Assembly (NCBI GenBank): GCA_021107835.1
Contig: JAIOSD010000008.1
Span: 1 to 8,940 of the forward strand
DNA: 8,940 nucleotides
Source of the DNA: an archaeon
GTDB lineage: Archaea; Nanobdellota; Nanobdellia; SCGC-AAA011-G17; PNOQ01
Direction of reading: 5' to 3'
Below, one piece after another: positions 1 to 7,154 of the stretch. The notes beneath the pieces were generated by a model that saw only the letters and a list, made by a program, of their open reading frames with translations, searched no databases and was not told the origin of the DNA. The position numbers and the translations under genes are program-made. How positions within the stretch are numbered: position 1 is the stretch's first letter; the number at the start of each line of letters is the position of its first letter.

Positions 1-896
1 CCGGAGAAATTGCACAAGAACATTTACAGGTTTTAAACGACTGCAAGGCTGTTGAACACGTTCAAGTTTGTAATCGTGGGGCAGAAAGAACACTACAAAC
101 TGCAGAAAACTTTGAAATCCCTAATACTTATCAAGATTATAATGATATGTTAGATAAACATAATTTCGATGCTGTTCTAATTTTAGTTACGATTGAGAAT
201 GTTGGAAAAGTTGGGTTGGATTGTGCTAGAAGAGGAATTCCATTATTTATAGAGAAGCCTCCTGGTTTGAGCGTGGAGGAAACCAAAAAAATAAAGCAAG
301 TTGCAGAGGAGAATAATACTAAAACTATGGTGGCATTTAATAGGAGATTTATGTCTACTATGGTTAAAGCTAAAGAATTAATAGGAGATTTAAAAGGAAT
401 AAATGTTGAAGCTCCTGAAAGATTTTTGGATATTATTGAGAGTGGAGAAAATTCAAAGGAAGCAATGGATGCTTGGATATATGCGAATGGGACACATTGT
501 ATTGATCTTATGAGATTTTTTGGGGGGGATGTTAAGGAAATAATTAGTTTTTCTAATAAAGATAAAAAATCATTCAATGCACAAATTAAGTTTGAGAACT
601 GTGTTGGTCAATATAGGTCTTATTGGGATTGTCCTGGGGGATGGAATGTGGTTTTATATGGCGAAGATAGTAAAATTAATATTTTTCCTTTAGAAAAGGG
701 GATTTTTAGTGTTAGAAATAAAGAGGATGTTGAAATTAATCTTAGTGAATTGGATAAGAAATACAAACCAGGATTTTATCTTCAAATGAGATATTTTATT
801 GATTGTGTAAAAGAAGGTAAATCTATGGCTGGGTTTGATATTAATGAAGCTATTAGAACTATGGAATTAGCTAAGGAAATAGAAAGGGGTTCTTAG
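1..896 (+). CDS. Gfo/Idh/MocA-family NAD(P)-dependent oxidoreductase, 5'-truncated by the window edge
   Basis: The frame is open from base 3 to the window edge, giving 297 visible residues. The first ATG, at 147, is internal. The first residues, GEIAQEHLQVL, match the end of the Rossmann GxGxIxxxH dinucleotide loop, so only about ten residues are probably missing. Further family marks are the EKP motif (visible Lys at residue 85), AFNRRF at about 106, and GTHCID with the probable catalytic His at visible residue 165 and Asp at 168. The family oxidises or reduces sugars, sugar nucleotides or cyclitols with NAD(P). The residues CNRG after strand 2, lacking an acidic residue there, could favour NADP, but this is weak. 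Next to a glycan operon, a UDP-sugar dehydrogenase of the WlbA/WbpB kind is plausible but not shown. The stop overlaps the stop of the convergent sulfotransferase gene by 4 bp. The family is secure; the substrate is unknown. Confidence 0.9.
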   Translation, partial: GEIAQEHLQVLNDCKAVEHVQVCNRGAERTLQTAENFEIPNTYQDYNDMLDKHNFDAVLILVTIENVGKVGLDCARRGIPLFIEKPPGLSVEETKKIKQVAEENNTKTMVAFNRRFMSTMVKAKELIGDLKGINVEAPERFLDIIESGENSKEAMDAWIYANGTHCIDLMRFFGGDVKEIISFSNKDKKSFNAQIKFENCVGQYRSYWDCPGGWNVVLYGEDSKINIFPLEKGIFSVRNKEDVEINLSELDKKYKPGFYLQMRYFIDCVKEGKSMAGFDINEAIRTMELAKEIERGS

Positions 897-2074
897 TTTT
901 TTATTTTAAATGGATTTTGTTTTATGTTTGTTAGGAAATTTTCCGTCATAAATATACTATCTAGAAAATCTTTGTTTTTTTCTGTTTGTTTTCTGTTTGA
1001 ATGGATTAATAAATGTCTTATTAGTTCCTTATTCATTTCTTTTTGATTATGTTTGAACTCTTTTAAGTAAGGTTTTATCCAGTCTTGGATTCTGGTTGTA
1101 TAAGGTTTCATAGGGTTTGTTATTGTTTTTATTGTATTTGGTTTTGTTACTCTTTCATACCCCAATATTTTCATTTCTGGTTCACATAAATCTTCTACTA
1201 ATTGTATTTCTTCTTTTGATAATACTTTTTTCCATTTTTCTTTGAAGGTTGTGGTAATTTTATCTGCTTTTCCGTATGCTGAATTGGATTGCCATTTTTC
1301 TCCAAATCTCCCAGTGTAATTGCTTGGATCTATCATCTCTGGAACAAATTTAATGTCTAAAAAATCACAAGTTTTTCCTACCTCTTCTTCTGGATTTTCT
1401 ACAATGCTTTCATATCTTAGTGCTAGGAAATTTTCTGTTTTGTGTAGATTATCTAATGCGCATGCTACTGATTTTCTCCATTGTCTTATTATGAATAGAA
1501 TAGGGTATCTATCGTTTTCATCTTTATTTTGAGAGGCTAATACTGCTCTTGGGTCTCTCAATAGTTGTATAACTCTCATATTTTTGTAAGTATTTATTAG
1601 TGGAGAATTAAAGTTTTCTGCGAATACGTTTTTTATCCCCATGTATTTTATATTTTCCTTTCCATATGCTTCTTTTGCTATGGAGATCAATTGATTGTAA
1701 AACTCCTTGTATGTTTTTCCCGTAGTTTTTTTTAAGAGGGGGACTATTTTTGGGGAATTAAACTCACAAAATGGAATTATATTCTTTTTTATTGTATTTA
1801 TACTCTGGGCTTTGATTGGGACATTTAGATTGGAATTTCTTAGTTCTCTATCTGCTTCTAGGGTTTCTGAAAAAAAATTATCTGAGACTGGTGAATCATT
1901 ATCAAAATCTTTTTTGTGTTTTTTATAAATTTCATTTCTGAAAGCTTTTAAAAATTGGTAGTAAGGATCTGAAGCAATTGTTATTTTTGGATGTACATTT
2001 AATGCTTTACCAAACATTGTTGTTCCACACCTAAATAATCCTGTTATGAAAATAGGGTTTGTTTCTTCTTTCAT
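893..2074 (-). CDS. sulfotransferase family protein (PAPS-dependent type) with a C-terminal extension
   Basis: This 393-residue protein should transfer sulfate from PAPS to a hydroxyl or amine of a glycan or other small acceptor. The 5'-phosphosulfate loop is at residues 11-20 (TGLFRCGTTM), with Cys where RSGTT usually has Ser. The 3'-phosphate-binding motif is RDPRAVLAS at 173-181, with the expected Arg and Ser. A LRYESIVENP stretch at about 219-228 and a terminal FKEKWKKVLS...LGYE region at about 277-306 are typical of the family. Residues 308-393 form a basic and hydrophilic tail beyond the usual domain end. I chose the ATG at 2074 because it overlaps the upstream TGA as ATGA and follows AGGGGAG by 5 nt. 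An in-frame ATG at 2104 would add ten residues and lacks such support. It is the last gene of the operon, suggesting a late decoration step. Acceptor unknown; a PAPS-synthesis gene is not in the window. Confidence 0.88.
   Translation of the reverse strand: MKEETNPIFITGLFRCGTTMFGKALNVHPKITIASDPYYQFLKAFRNEIYKKHKKDFDNDSPVSDNFFSETLEADRELRNSNLNVPIKAQSINTIKKNIIPFCEFNSPKIVPLLKKTTGKTYKEFYNQLISIAKEAYGKENIKYMGIKNVFAENFNSPLINTYKNMRVIQLLRDPRAVLASQNKDENDRYPILFIIRQWRKSVACALDNLHKTENFLALRYESIVENPEEEVGKTCDFLDIKFVPEMIDPSNYTGRFGEKWQSNSAYGKADKITTTFKEKWKKVLSKEEIQLVEDLCEPEMKILGYERVTKPNTIKTITNPMKPYTTRIQDWIKPYLKEFKHNQKEMNKELIRHLLIHSNRKQTEKNKDFLDSIFMTENFLTNIKQNPFKIKN
897..907 (+). terminator. possible U-tract terminator of the oxidoreductase gene
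   Basis: Directly after the TAG stop the + strand reads six T, then A, then four T. Archaeal transcription often ends at such U-tracts without a hairpin. The tract lies inside the last codons of the convergent sulfotransferase gene, where Lys/Ile/Asn codons also produce A/T runs, so it may be incidental. Confidence 0.35.
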
Positions 2075-2850
2075 TTTTTCTCCCCTATTGCAGATATACT
2101 CCAACCTATTAAGTTAAAAGGTTTTTTGTTTCCTAAATGATCATCTATTAATGTGTGGATTTTACTTTTTGGTTCTTTTTGTGTTAATACTTTAGACATC
2201 TCGTATGGGAAAAAATAACTTGAGCTATAATTTTTTACCTTTAGATTGGCTACTTTGAATTTTCTTTTTAATTTCCAAGGGTTATACCACCTTACATGGG
2301 TGGAATCCCAGCCAACCCATCTTTTTTGTCCAAGTAGTTTTCTAATTACTCCTTCAAATATATAATTGAATGAAAATGAGTTTTGGGTTGTGATAATTAC
2401 TTTTCCATTATGATTTAGTAATGATTCTATTTTTTTTAGAAAGGTTTCATCTTCTTGAATATGCTCTATTACATCCTTTGCTATTACTAGATCAAATTTA
2501 TCTTGAAATTCTGCAAGGTTAAAATCTTCTTTTATAAATTTACATTGATTTTCTACTTGATTTTCCTTTGCGTTATGTAATGCTGCGTTTATTGCGTATT
2601 CTGAGGAATCTATTCCTGTGACTATTGCTCCTTTTTTAGCTAAATTTATACTTAAGAATCCCGCACAGCATCCAATGTCTAAAACTTTTTTATTTTGTAA
2701 ATCAAAATTTATTAATCTCAGGACTTCTTGTGCTTTTTTTTTATAATATAAAGTGTTATATTTTTCGTTATATTTTTCTACAAATCTGATTGGATCTCTT
2801 TCAGTATTATAATACGGTTCTTCTTGTTTTAGGAATTTTTTAATTTTCAT
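2071..2850 (-). CDS. class I SAM-dependent methyltransferase (UbiG/Methyltransf_11-like), operon copy 2
   Basis: This 259-residue protein is predicted to be a cytosolic methyltransferase using S-adenosylmethionine. Motif I, VLDIGCCAGFLSINLA, is at residues 56-71, with Cys-Cys where DxGCGxG is usual, so the second loop Gly is replaced. The acidic ribose-binding residue follows in GIDSS at about 79-83. FDLVIAKDVIEHI at 119-131 is the motif IV/post-I region, and KVIITTQN at about 150-157 is strand 5. HVRWYNPWKL at about 185-194 resembles the 'HvrxxspxxL' stretch of UbiG-like enzymes. Its start overlaps the UPF0104 gene by 11 bp, with no clear Shine-Dalgarno, and its TGA overlaps the sulfotransferase ATG. 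In this setting, O-methylation of a sugar is the likeliest role. The acceptor cannot be read from sequence; a lipid or quinone substrate is possible. Confidence 0.88.
   Translation of the reverse strand: MKIKKFLKQEEPYYNTERDPIRFVEKYNEKYNTLYYKKKAQEVLRLINFDLQNKKVLDIGCCAGFLSINLAKKGAIVTGIDSSEYAINAALHNAKENQVENQCKFIKEDFNLAEFQDKFDLVIAKDVIEHIQEDETFLKKIESLLNHNGKVIITTQNSFSFNYIFEGVIRKLLGQKRWVGWDSTHVRWYNPWKLKRKFKVANLKVKNYSSSYFFPYEMSKVLTQKEPKSKIHTLIDDHLGNKKPFNLIGWSISAIGEKK
2080..2086 (-). promoter_or_regulatory. Shine-Dalgarno site deciding the sulfotransferase start
   Basis: On the minus strand AGGGGAG lies 5 nt before the ATG at 2074, inside the last codons of the upstream methyltransferase. It is the strongest ribosome-binding site seen in the operon. 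It favours the 393-residue start over the longer in-frame ATG at 2104. Confidence 0.75.
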
Positions 2851-3790
2851 TGTTTTTTACTATTATTGGGGTTTTCCACCAGAAGAGCATACATAAAAAT
2901 GCTTTTATTATCCATGCTATTAAGATAAGAAGGGATAATGCTACTGCTTGTTCACTTGTTAATCCAAATATTGCAAAAATAAATATGAATGTTGCGTCTC
3001 TTGTTCCTATTCCTGAAATTGTTATTGGAAGAAGATTTGCTATGCTGGATATTGAAACTAAAATTATTATTTGCCACAAAGTTAAATTGATTCCTAATGC
3101 AAATGCAAATAGATAAATTTCTAGGTTTGCTAAAATCCAAGAAAGCGCAGTTATTGCAATTACTTCTATGAAGAAAATTAAATCTATTCTTCTGAATTCT
3201 TTCCATAATTCTTTGATTGTTAGTTGTGTTTTTTTTATTATTCCTTTGGGCAAGAACATAGAGAGTATTATGTTTGATGCAGCCTTGCTTTTACTTACTA
3301 TTAAAATTGTTACTAAAATTAATCCCAACAAAATTATTAGAAGAGTTAGTAAATATTCTTTAAAATATGAGAAAAGGTAGATCATACTTATTATTCCAAT
3401 TGTGGTGAATAGTATTATGTCTAATAATCGATCCATTAACACTCCGAACGCAGAGGTTGCTAGGGGGATTTTTTTGTTTTTTAGAAAGGCTATCCTTGCT
3501 AGTTCTCCAACTTTAAATGGGGTTATTATGCCTAATCCAAAAGTGCCTATGTAAGGTGAGATTAGTTTTCTTATTTTAATTCTTATTTTTTGTAGATGTA
3601 ATATTCTTTGCCACCTATAGGCTTTTATCAAGATTGCTGGTACAAAGAAAAGTAATCCAATTAAAAAATAAGTTAGATCTATTTGTTTTAATATTGAGGA
3701 AACTTCTTGAAGTTCTACTTTGGAAAGAATATAGGCAAAAATTATTATTCCGATTATTCTTAGAAATAATTTATTTTTTAACAAATTCAT
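2840..3790 (-). CDS. flippase-like UPF0104 / LPG-synthase-TM family membrane protein
   Basis: This 316-residue protein has about eight membrane segments, for example near residues 9-23, 40-56, 124-140, 146-166, 203-225, 227-252 and 281-305. Family marks are RWQRIL at 59-64, PFKVGELAR at 91-99, DRLLD at 120-124 and LLPITISGIGTRDA at 253-266. These are the conserved loops of the lysylphosphatidylglycerol synthase TM region family. Without the cytosolic aminoacyl-transferase domain it is not an MprF enzyme. In archaea this module is associated with glycosyltransferases (as I recall, it forms the C-terminal part of AglD, after a GT2 domain), and a role in moving lipid-linked sugars across the membrane has been suggested for the family. 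It is coupled to the upstream methyltransferase by ATGA, with AAGGTT 5 nt before the ATG. Family assignment is firm; flippase activity is inferred. Confidence 0.87.
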   Translation of the reverse strand: MNLLKNKLFLRIIGIIIFAYILSKVELQEVSSILKQIDLTYFLIGLLFFVPAILIKAYRWQRILHLQKIRIKIRKLISPYIGTFGLGIITPFKVGELARIAFLKNKKIPLATSAFGVLMDRLLDIILFTTIGIISMIYLFSYFKEYLLTLLIILLGLILVTILIVSKSKAASNIILSMFLPKGIIKKTQLTIKELWKEFRRIDLIFFIEVIAITALSWILANLEIYLFAFALGINLTLWQIIILVSISSIANLLPITISGIGTRDATFIFIFAIFGLTSEQAVALSLLILIAWIIKAFLCMLFWWKTPIIVKNNEN

Positions 3791-4506
3791 TTTTTAACCT
3801 TAAAATATATTACTGAGGAATTCTTTTTAAATTTTGTTCTATGGAGTTTATTTTCCGCTTTCTCTAGAAAATTGACTAAAAACTTAGGAGAGTGCCTGTA
3901 AATGAAGTAAGGTAGGATGAAATATTCTTTTTCTTCTGCAATGTTTCCTCCAGATGTGTTAATTATATTTTTCATTTTTTCTTTTGTCATTAAATTAGTG
4001 TATACAAATCTATTTGCTACTGGGGTGAAAAATCTTCTTAAGCTTTTTTTGTTTAATAGATCAAAAATAATTATTCCGTCTTTTTTTGTTACCCTTATCA
4101 TTTCTTCTAAAAGTTTTTCTGGATTTTTGAAGTGCCATAATACTCTTATGCTAACACAGGCGTCGAAAATATTATCTTGAAATGGAAGCTTTAATGCATC
4201 TCCTTTTATTAGAGATAGGTTTAATCCTTCTTGTTTGCTTTTTTTATCCAATATTTCTAGCATTTCTTTGGATTGATCTAAACAAGTTATGTTGTGGCCT
4301 TGTTTTGCTAGAAGTATAGAAAACCTTCCTGTTCCCGCACCCACATCTAATATGTTTTGATTCTTTTTTTCTTTGAATAATGATCCTACGATTTCCTTTT
4401 CATTTGAATCTACAAATTTCCCTCCTTTTGAAAGAAATCTTTTTTTATCGTACTTATCCACCACCCTATCTTTTTTATAGTAATTCTTGACTTTCTCTTG
4501 CTTCAT
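3787..4506 (-). CDS. class I SAM-dependent methyltransferase (UbiE/Methyltransf_11-like), operon copy 1
   Basis: This 239-residue cytosolic protein carries NILDVGAGTGRFSILLA (motif I) at 51-67 and the ribose-binding acid in CLDQS at 75-79. KGDALKLPFQ is at 101-110, VLWHFKNPEKLLEEMIRV at about 122-139, and a GIIIFDLLNKKS strand follows at about 144-155. This order is characteristic of the Methyltransf_11 fold. It is clearly distinct from the downstream methyltransferase (GAGTG versus GCCAG loop, different C-terminus), so the two are not a recent duplication. The ATG at 4506 overlaps the GT4 gene by 32 bp and is supported by GGAG 7 nt upstream; no other Met precedes motif I. Its stop overlaps the UPF0104 start. 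A sugar O-methyltransferase role is inferred from the neighbours; the acceptor is unknown. Confidence 0.88.
   Translation of the reverse strand: MKQEKVKNYYKKDRVVDKYDKKRFLSKGGKFVDSNEKEIVGSLFKEKKNQNILDVGAGTGRFSILLAKQGHNITCLDQSKEMLEILDKKSKQEGLNLSLIKGDALKLPFQDNIFDACVSIRVLWHFKNPEKLLEEMIRVTKKDGIIIFDLLNKKSLRRFFTPVANRFVYTNLMTKEKMKNIINTSGGNIAEEKEYFILPYFIYRHSPKFLVNFLEKAENKLHRTKFKKNSSVIYFKVKK
3796..3801 (-). promoter_or_regulatory. Shine-Dalgarno-like site of the UPF0104 gene
   Basis: On the minus strand AAGGTT precedes the ATG at 3790 by a 5-nt A-run, the same arrangement (SD, AAAAA, ATGA) as at the sulfotransferase start. The match to an archaeal SD is short, so confidence is moderate. Confidence 0.45.
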
Positions 4507-5644
4507 TATATAACTCCAAATGTTTTTTTGTGATATTTTTAACTAAAAATTTATCTTTAAATAGCTTTATACTGTTTTTTGATATTTCTTTTCTTAGTTT
4601 TATGTCTTTAAACGTTCTTATTAATGTTTCAGCGATTTGTTTTGGTTTTTTTGGATTGATAAATTTTCCTGTTTTATTTTCTATTATTAGCTCTGGGATT
4701 GAACCTATTTTGCTTGCTAATACAGGGGTTCCGGTGGACATCGCTTCTATTAATACATTGTGATAGTGGCTAGTGCCTATTGTGGATTGATAAGGCACTA
4801 TTAGAAAATCATGGTTTGTTAATTCTTTGTGAACATCTATTTTGTTTTTTAGGATTATGTTTTTTTGTAGTCTTGCTTTTTTTAGACTTTTTATTATTCT
4901 TTTTTTAGAACCGTATCCGCTCCAAGCCAAGGTTAGTTTGATTTGTGGGAATCTTTTTTTTGTTAGTCTAATTGTTTCTATTAAATTTTCAGTTCCTTTG
5001 AATGGTGTGAAATGGCCTATGTATATTATTTTTGGAGCTTTTGTTTGTTTTATTTTTGTGGTTAATTTTGGAGCTTTTAATCCATTTGGGATGACTGTTA
5101 TGGATTTTATGTATTTTTTTAATTGTGCTTTTTGGTATTGTGATGAAACTATTATATTTGTGTTTTTTACTCTTTTACTGAAGAAAGGAACAGGTAGAAA
5201 GGAATTTAGGGTGAAGTGATAGAGATAATCTTTTGGTCTTTTGAATACGAGTTTCCAGTTTTTTAAGAATTCTTTAATTTCTAGATATGGTTGCCAAATT
5301 GTTATGAAAATTGGTGTTTTTATGTCTTTTATGTATTTGTTTAGGAGGTATGCCTCTAAAAGAAATCCTGCATGAATATGTATTACATCGAATTTGTTAT
5401 GGTTTTTGTTTATTATTTTGCCTAATCTTTTGATATTTTTTAATACCATTGCTTTTGATTTGTAAGCATGTTTTTGTGAGTAAACTATTTCTTTAGAATT
5501 CATTTTTTCTTGAATCTTTACTGGCGTTAGGGAGATTACTTGATGCTTTTGCTTTACTAGTTCTTGGGATAAATTATAGAAATTCTTACTTATTGCTTCA
5601 GTTAAATCCCCTTTTAATCTAGTAATTGCGAGACATATTTTCAT
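4475..5644 (-). CDS. GT4-family (GT-B fold) glycosyltransferase
   Basis: This 389-residue protein is a retaining-type glycosyltransferase expected to use a nucleotide-activated sugar at the cytoplasmic face. The N-terminal Rossmann half starts MKICLAITRL and contains FDVIHIHAG at 85-93. The linker has SITVIPNGLK at 181-190. The C-terminal donor half begins KIIYIGHFTPFKGTENL at about 205-221, with the phosphate-binding Lys at 216. It carries NVLIEAMSTGTPVLAS...GSIPELI at about 296-320. The second Glu of the E-x7-E motif is Glu300; the position of the first is Ser292. The first Glu is not universal in GT4, so this need not mean loss of activity. The gene begins 4 bp after the GT-C stop with no clear SD, suggesting reinitiation. 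No membrane segment is evident. Sugar and linkage cannot be told. Confidence 0.92.
   Translation of the reverse strand: MKICLAITRLKGDLTEAISKNFYNLSQELVKQKHQVISLTPVKIQEKMNSKEIVYSQKHAYKSKAMVLKNIKRLGKIINKNHNKFDVIHIHAGFLLEAYLLNKYIKDIKTPIFITIWQPYLEIKEFLKNWKLVFKRPKDYLYHFTLNSFLPVPFFSKRVKNTNIIVSSQYQKAQLKKYIKSITVIPNGLKAPKLTTKIKQTKAPKIIYIGHFTPFKGTENLIETIRLTKKRFPQIKLTLAWSGYGSKKRIIKSLKKARLQKNIILKNKIDVHKELTNHDFLIVPYQSTIGTSHYHNVLIEAMSTGTPVLASKIGSIPELIIENKTGKFINPKKPKQIAETLIRTFKDIKLRKEISKNSIKLFKDKFLVKNITKKHLELYNEARESQELL
4514..4517 (-). promoter_or_regulatory. Shine-Dalgarno site of the first operon methyltransferase
   Basis: GGAG on the minus strand lies 7 nt before the ATG at 4506, inside the GT4 coding sequence. 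It supports the start despite the rather long 32-bp overlap. Confidence 0.6.
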
Positions 5645-5648
5645 TATT

Positions 5649-7154
5649 TTATTGGGACTTTGGAACTAATTTAAATAGCTTTTCCTTGTATACTTTTAGT
5701 TCTAAGGAACTTCCCCCATACCATTCATTATCACTCTCTCCAATGAGAATTATGTCGTATTCTTGTGTTATTGCATTGAGAACTCCTTGTCCTGGATCTA
5801 TTCCAAAACCTTCTTCTGTTGAGTATATTTGTATCCCTTGGTCTACGTATTCTTTTAGTTCTTCCATGAATTCATCTATTTCATTAAGATTTCCAGTTCT
5901 TGGATGGATTATTATTGTTCTGTTTCCGTAATATTGTATGAAAAACCCTAAATCGTTTGTCATTACTACTGCGTTTTCTTCTGTGTTTTCTTCTGCATAT
6001 ATGGCAAAGTCTTTTGTTCCTGAATGTTCATGTCTGTAACTTATTATTGGATATGCCACTGCAAATGTACTTCCTAGTAAGAACAGAATTACTAGTAATG
6101 TTATTAGTTTGTTTTTTCTATATATTGCCCTTAATCCTGTTGCGGCTAATATTGTTAGTGGTATCATTGTTGGAATGAAGAATCTTGCATATGATGTATT
6201 TTCTGGTAGGGTTAATCCAAGTGAGAAAAAGAATAAGGCAAACCAAAGTAGCAGAGTTATTAGGACAAGTTTTCTGTTTTTTATGTAGAGGTATAAAGAA
6301 CCTAATGCTGCGAAAGCTATTCCAAGCCAAGTTAATGCTGTTGTTATGTTTGAGAATGCTGTTCCTAAATTACTTTCTCCACGATCTAACCTAAGTTCTG
6401 TTTGTGGATTTAGTGCCCTTAGAAAGTCTGCTATCCCTTTATCTAAAAACCATGGTAGGAAGAGTATTAGTGGTGGGATTATTACTGAGATTATGAAGGT
6501 TAATATTTTTTTGAGGGTTAATCTGTCTTTTTTTAGGATTAGTGCTTTGTTTTTTATTTTTGGATCTATGTATAATAATATGAAAGGAATTAAGTATAAT
6601 ACTCCGTCTGGTCGAGTTCCTATATTTAGTCCAAATGAAAGCCCAGATAGTATTAAAAGTTTTAGTGAGTTTTTATCTGCTGCTTTTAATAGTAGAAGTC
6701 CTCCTAAAAGTGCAAAGAAGATTGAAATGGAATGGGTTTTTGGATAAGTGGTTACGGCTAAGAATACTGGATTTACTGCAAATATTAATGCTGAAACTAT
6801 ACCTACAAAAGTATTTCTTGTTATTTTTTTTGCTATTATGTAGATTAAAGCTACTGAAAGTGCTGCTGTTAAGAAATTTACGAAGAAATATGTGTTCTCT
6901 GCTTGTGTTGCTCCAAATATTAATTTGTCTATCATGAAAAATAGAAAAGTTAATATCATGGCAGTTGGTGCCCCATAAGCATAAGAGTATTGCATACTTC
7001 CTCTTTCAAATATTTGTTCTACTGTTCTTGCATCTGCATAACTGTCAAAGTGAAATAACCCTGCATTTTTGAAAATTATTCTTAATAAGAAAGCAAATAG
7101 AAATAGGGAGATGATTATAAACTTTTCATTGTTTAAGATTTTTTTGTAATTCAT
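5649..7154 (-). CDS. GT-C multispanning glycosyltransferase (PMT/ArnT-like, GT39-type)
   Basis: This 501-residue protein has roughly a dozen hydrophobic segments between residues 12 and 371 and a soluble C-terminal domain of about 130 residues (372-501). The first large loop carries FHFDSYADARTVE at about 34-46; acidic residues here (Asp37, Asp41) are where GT-C enzymes bind the lipid-phosphate sugar donor. TYPKTHS at about 136-142, GTRPDG at 179-184 and SYARFFIPTMIP at about 321-332 match stretches typical of PMT_2/ArnT relatives. Such enzymes transfer sugars from polyprenyl- or dolichyl-phosphate to protein, glycan or lipid on the outer face. It is coupled by ATGA to the GT2 gene whose predicted product is that donor. 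It has no WWDxG motif, so it is not an STT3/AglB oligosaccharyltransferase. Acceptor and sugar are unknown. Confidence 0.88.
   Translation of the reverse strand: MNYKKILNNEKFIIISLFLFAFLLRIIFKNAGLFHFDSYADARTVEQIFERGSMQYSYAYGAPTAMILTFLFFMIDKLIFGATQAENTYFFVNFLTAALSVALIYIIAKKITRNTFVGIVSALIFAVNPVFLAVTTYPKTHSISIFFALLGGLLLLKAADKNSLKLLILSGLSFGLNIGTRPDGVLYLIPFILLYIDPKIKNKALILKKDRLTLKKILTFIISVIIPPLILFLPWFLDKGIADFLRALNPQTELRLDRGESNLGTAFSNITTALTWLGIAFAALGSLYLYIKNRKLVLITLLLWFALFFFSLGLTLPENTSYARFFIPTMIPLTILAATGLRAIYRKNKLITLLVILFLLGSTFAVAYPIISYRHEHSGTKDFAIYAEENTEENAVVMTNDLGFFIQYYGNRTIIIHPRTGNLNEIDEFMEELKEYVDQGIQIYSTEEGFGIDPGQGVLNAITQEYDIILIGESDNEWYGGSSLELKVYKEKLFKLVPKSQ

Noticed and set aside
137..577. 146-residue open frame on the minus strand
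   Set aside because: It lies wholly opposite the oxidoreductase, whose motifs are clear; the antisense product shows no recognisable family and no start signals.
2075..2104. Upstream in-frame ATG at 2104 for the sulfotransferase
   Set aside because: It adds ten residues before the fold and overlaps the upstream gene by 34 bp without an SD, while the ATG at 2074 has AGGGGAG at 5 nt and an ATGA junction.
2952..3206. 84-residue Asn-rich frame on the minus strand
   Set aside because: Same-strand out-of-frame reading of the UPF0104 gene, whose conserved loops fix the real frame.
2840..3790. UPF0104 protein as an MprF lysyl-phosphatidylglycerol synthase
   Set aside because: Only the membrane region is present; the C-terminal aminoacyl-transferase domain is missing and the context is glycan synthesis.
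2071..4506. The two operon methyltransferases as a tandem duplication
   Set aside because: Their SAM loops, N-termini and C-termini differ throughout, and the UPF0104 gene lies between them.
4842..5219. 125-residue open frame on the plus strand
   Set aside because: Antisense to the GT4 gene; its Phe-rich composition is the expected reverse reading of Lys codons.
6346..6747. 133-residue open frame on the plus strand
   Set aside because: Antisense shadow of the GT-C membrane protein, with no RBS or TATA spacing and no motif.
5649..7154. GT-C protein as an STT3/AglB oligosaccharyltransferase
   Set aside because: No WWDxG motif is present and the length is about half to two thirds of AglB; the first-loop and SYARFF features fit PMT/ArnT relatives better.
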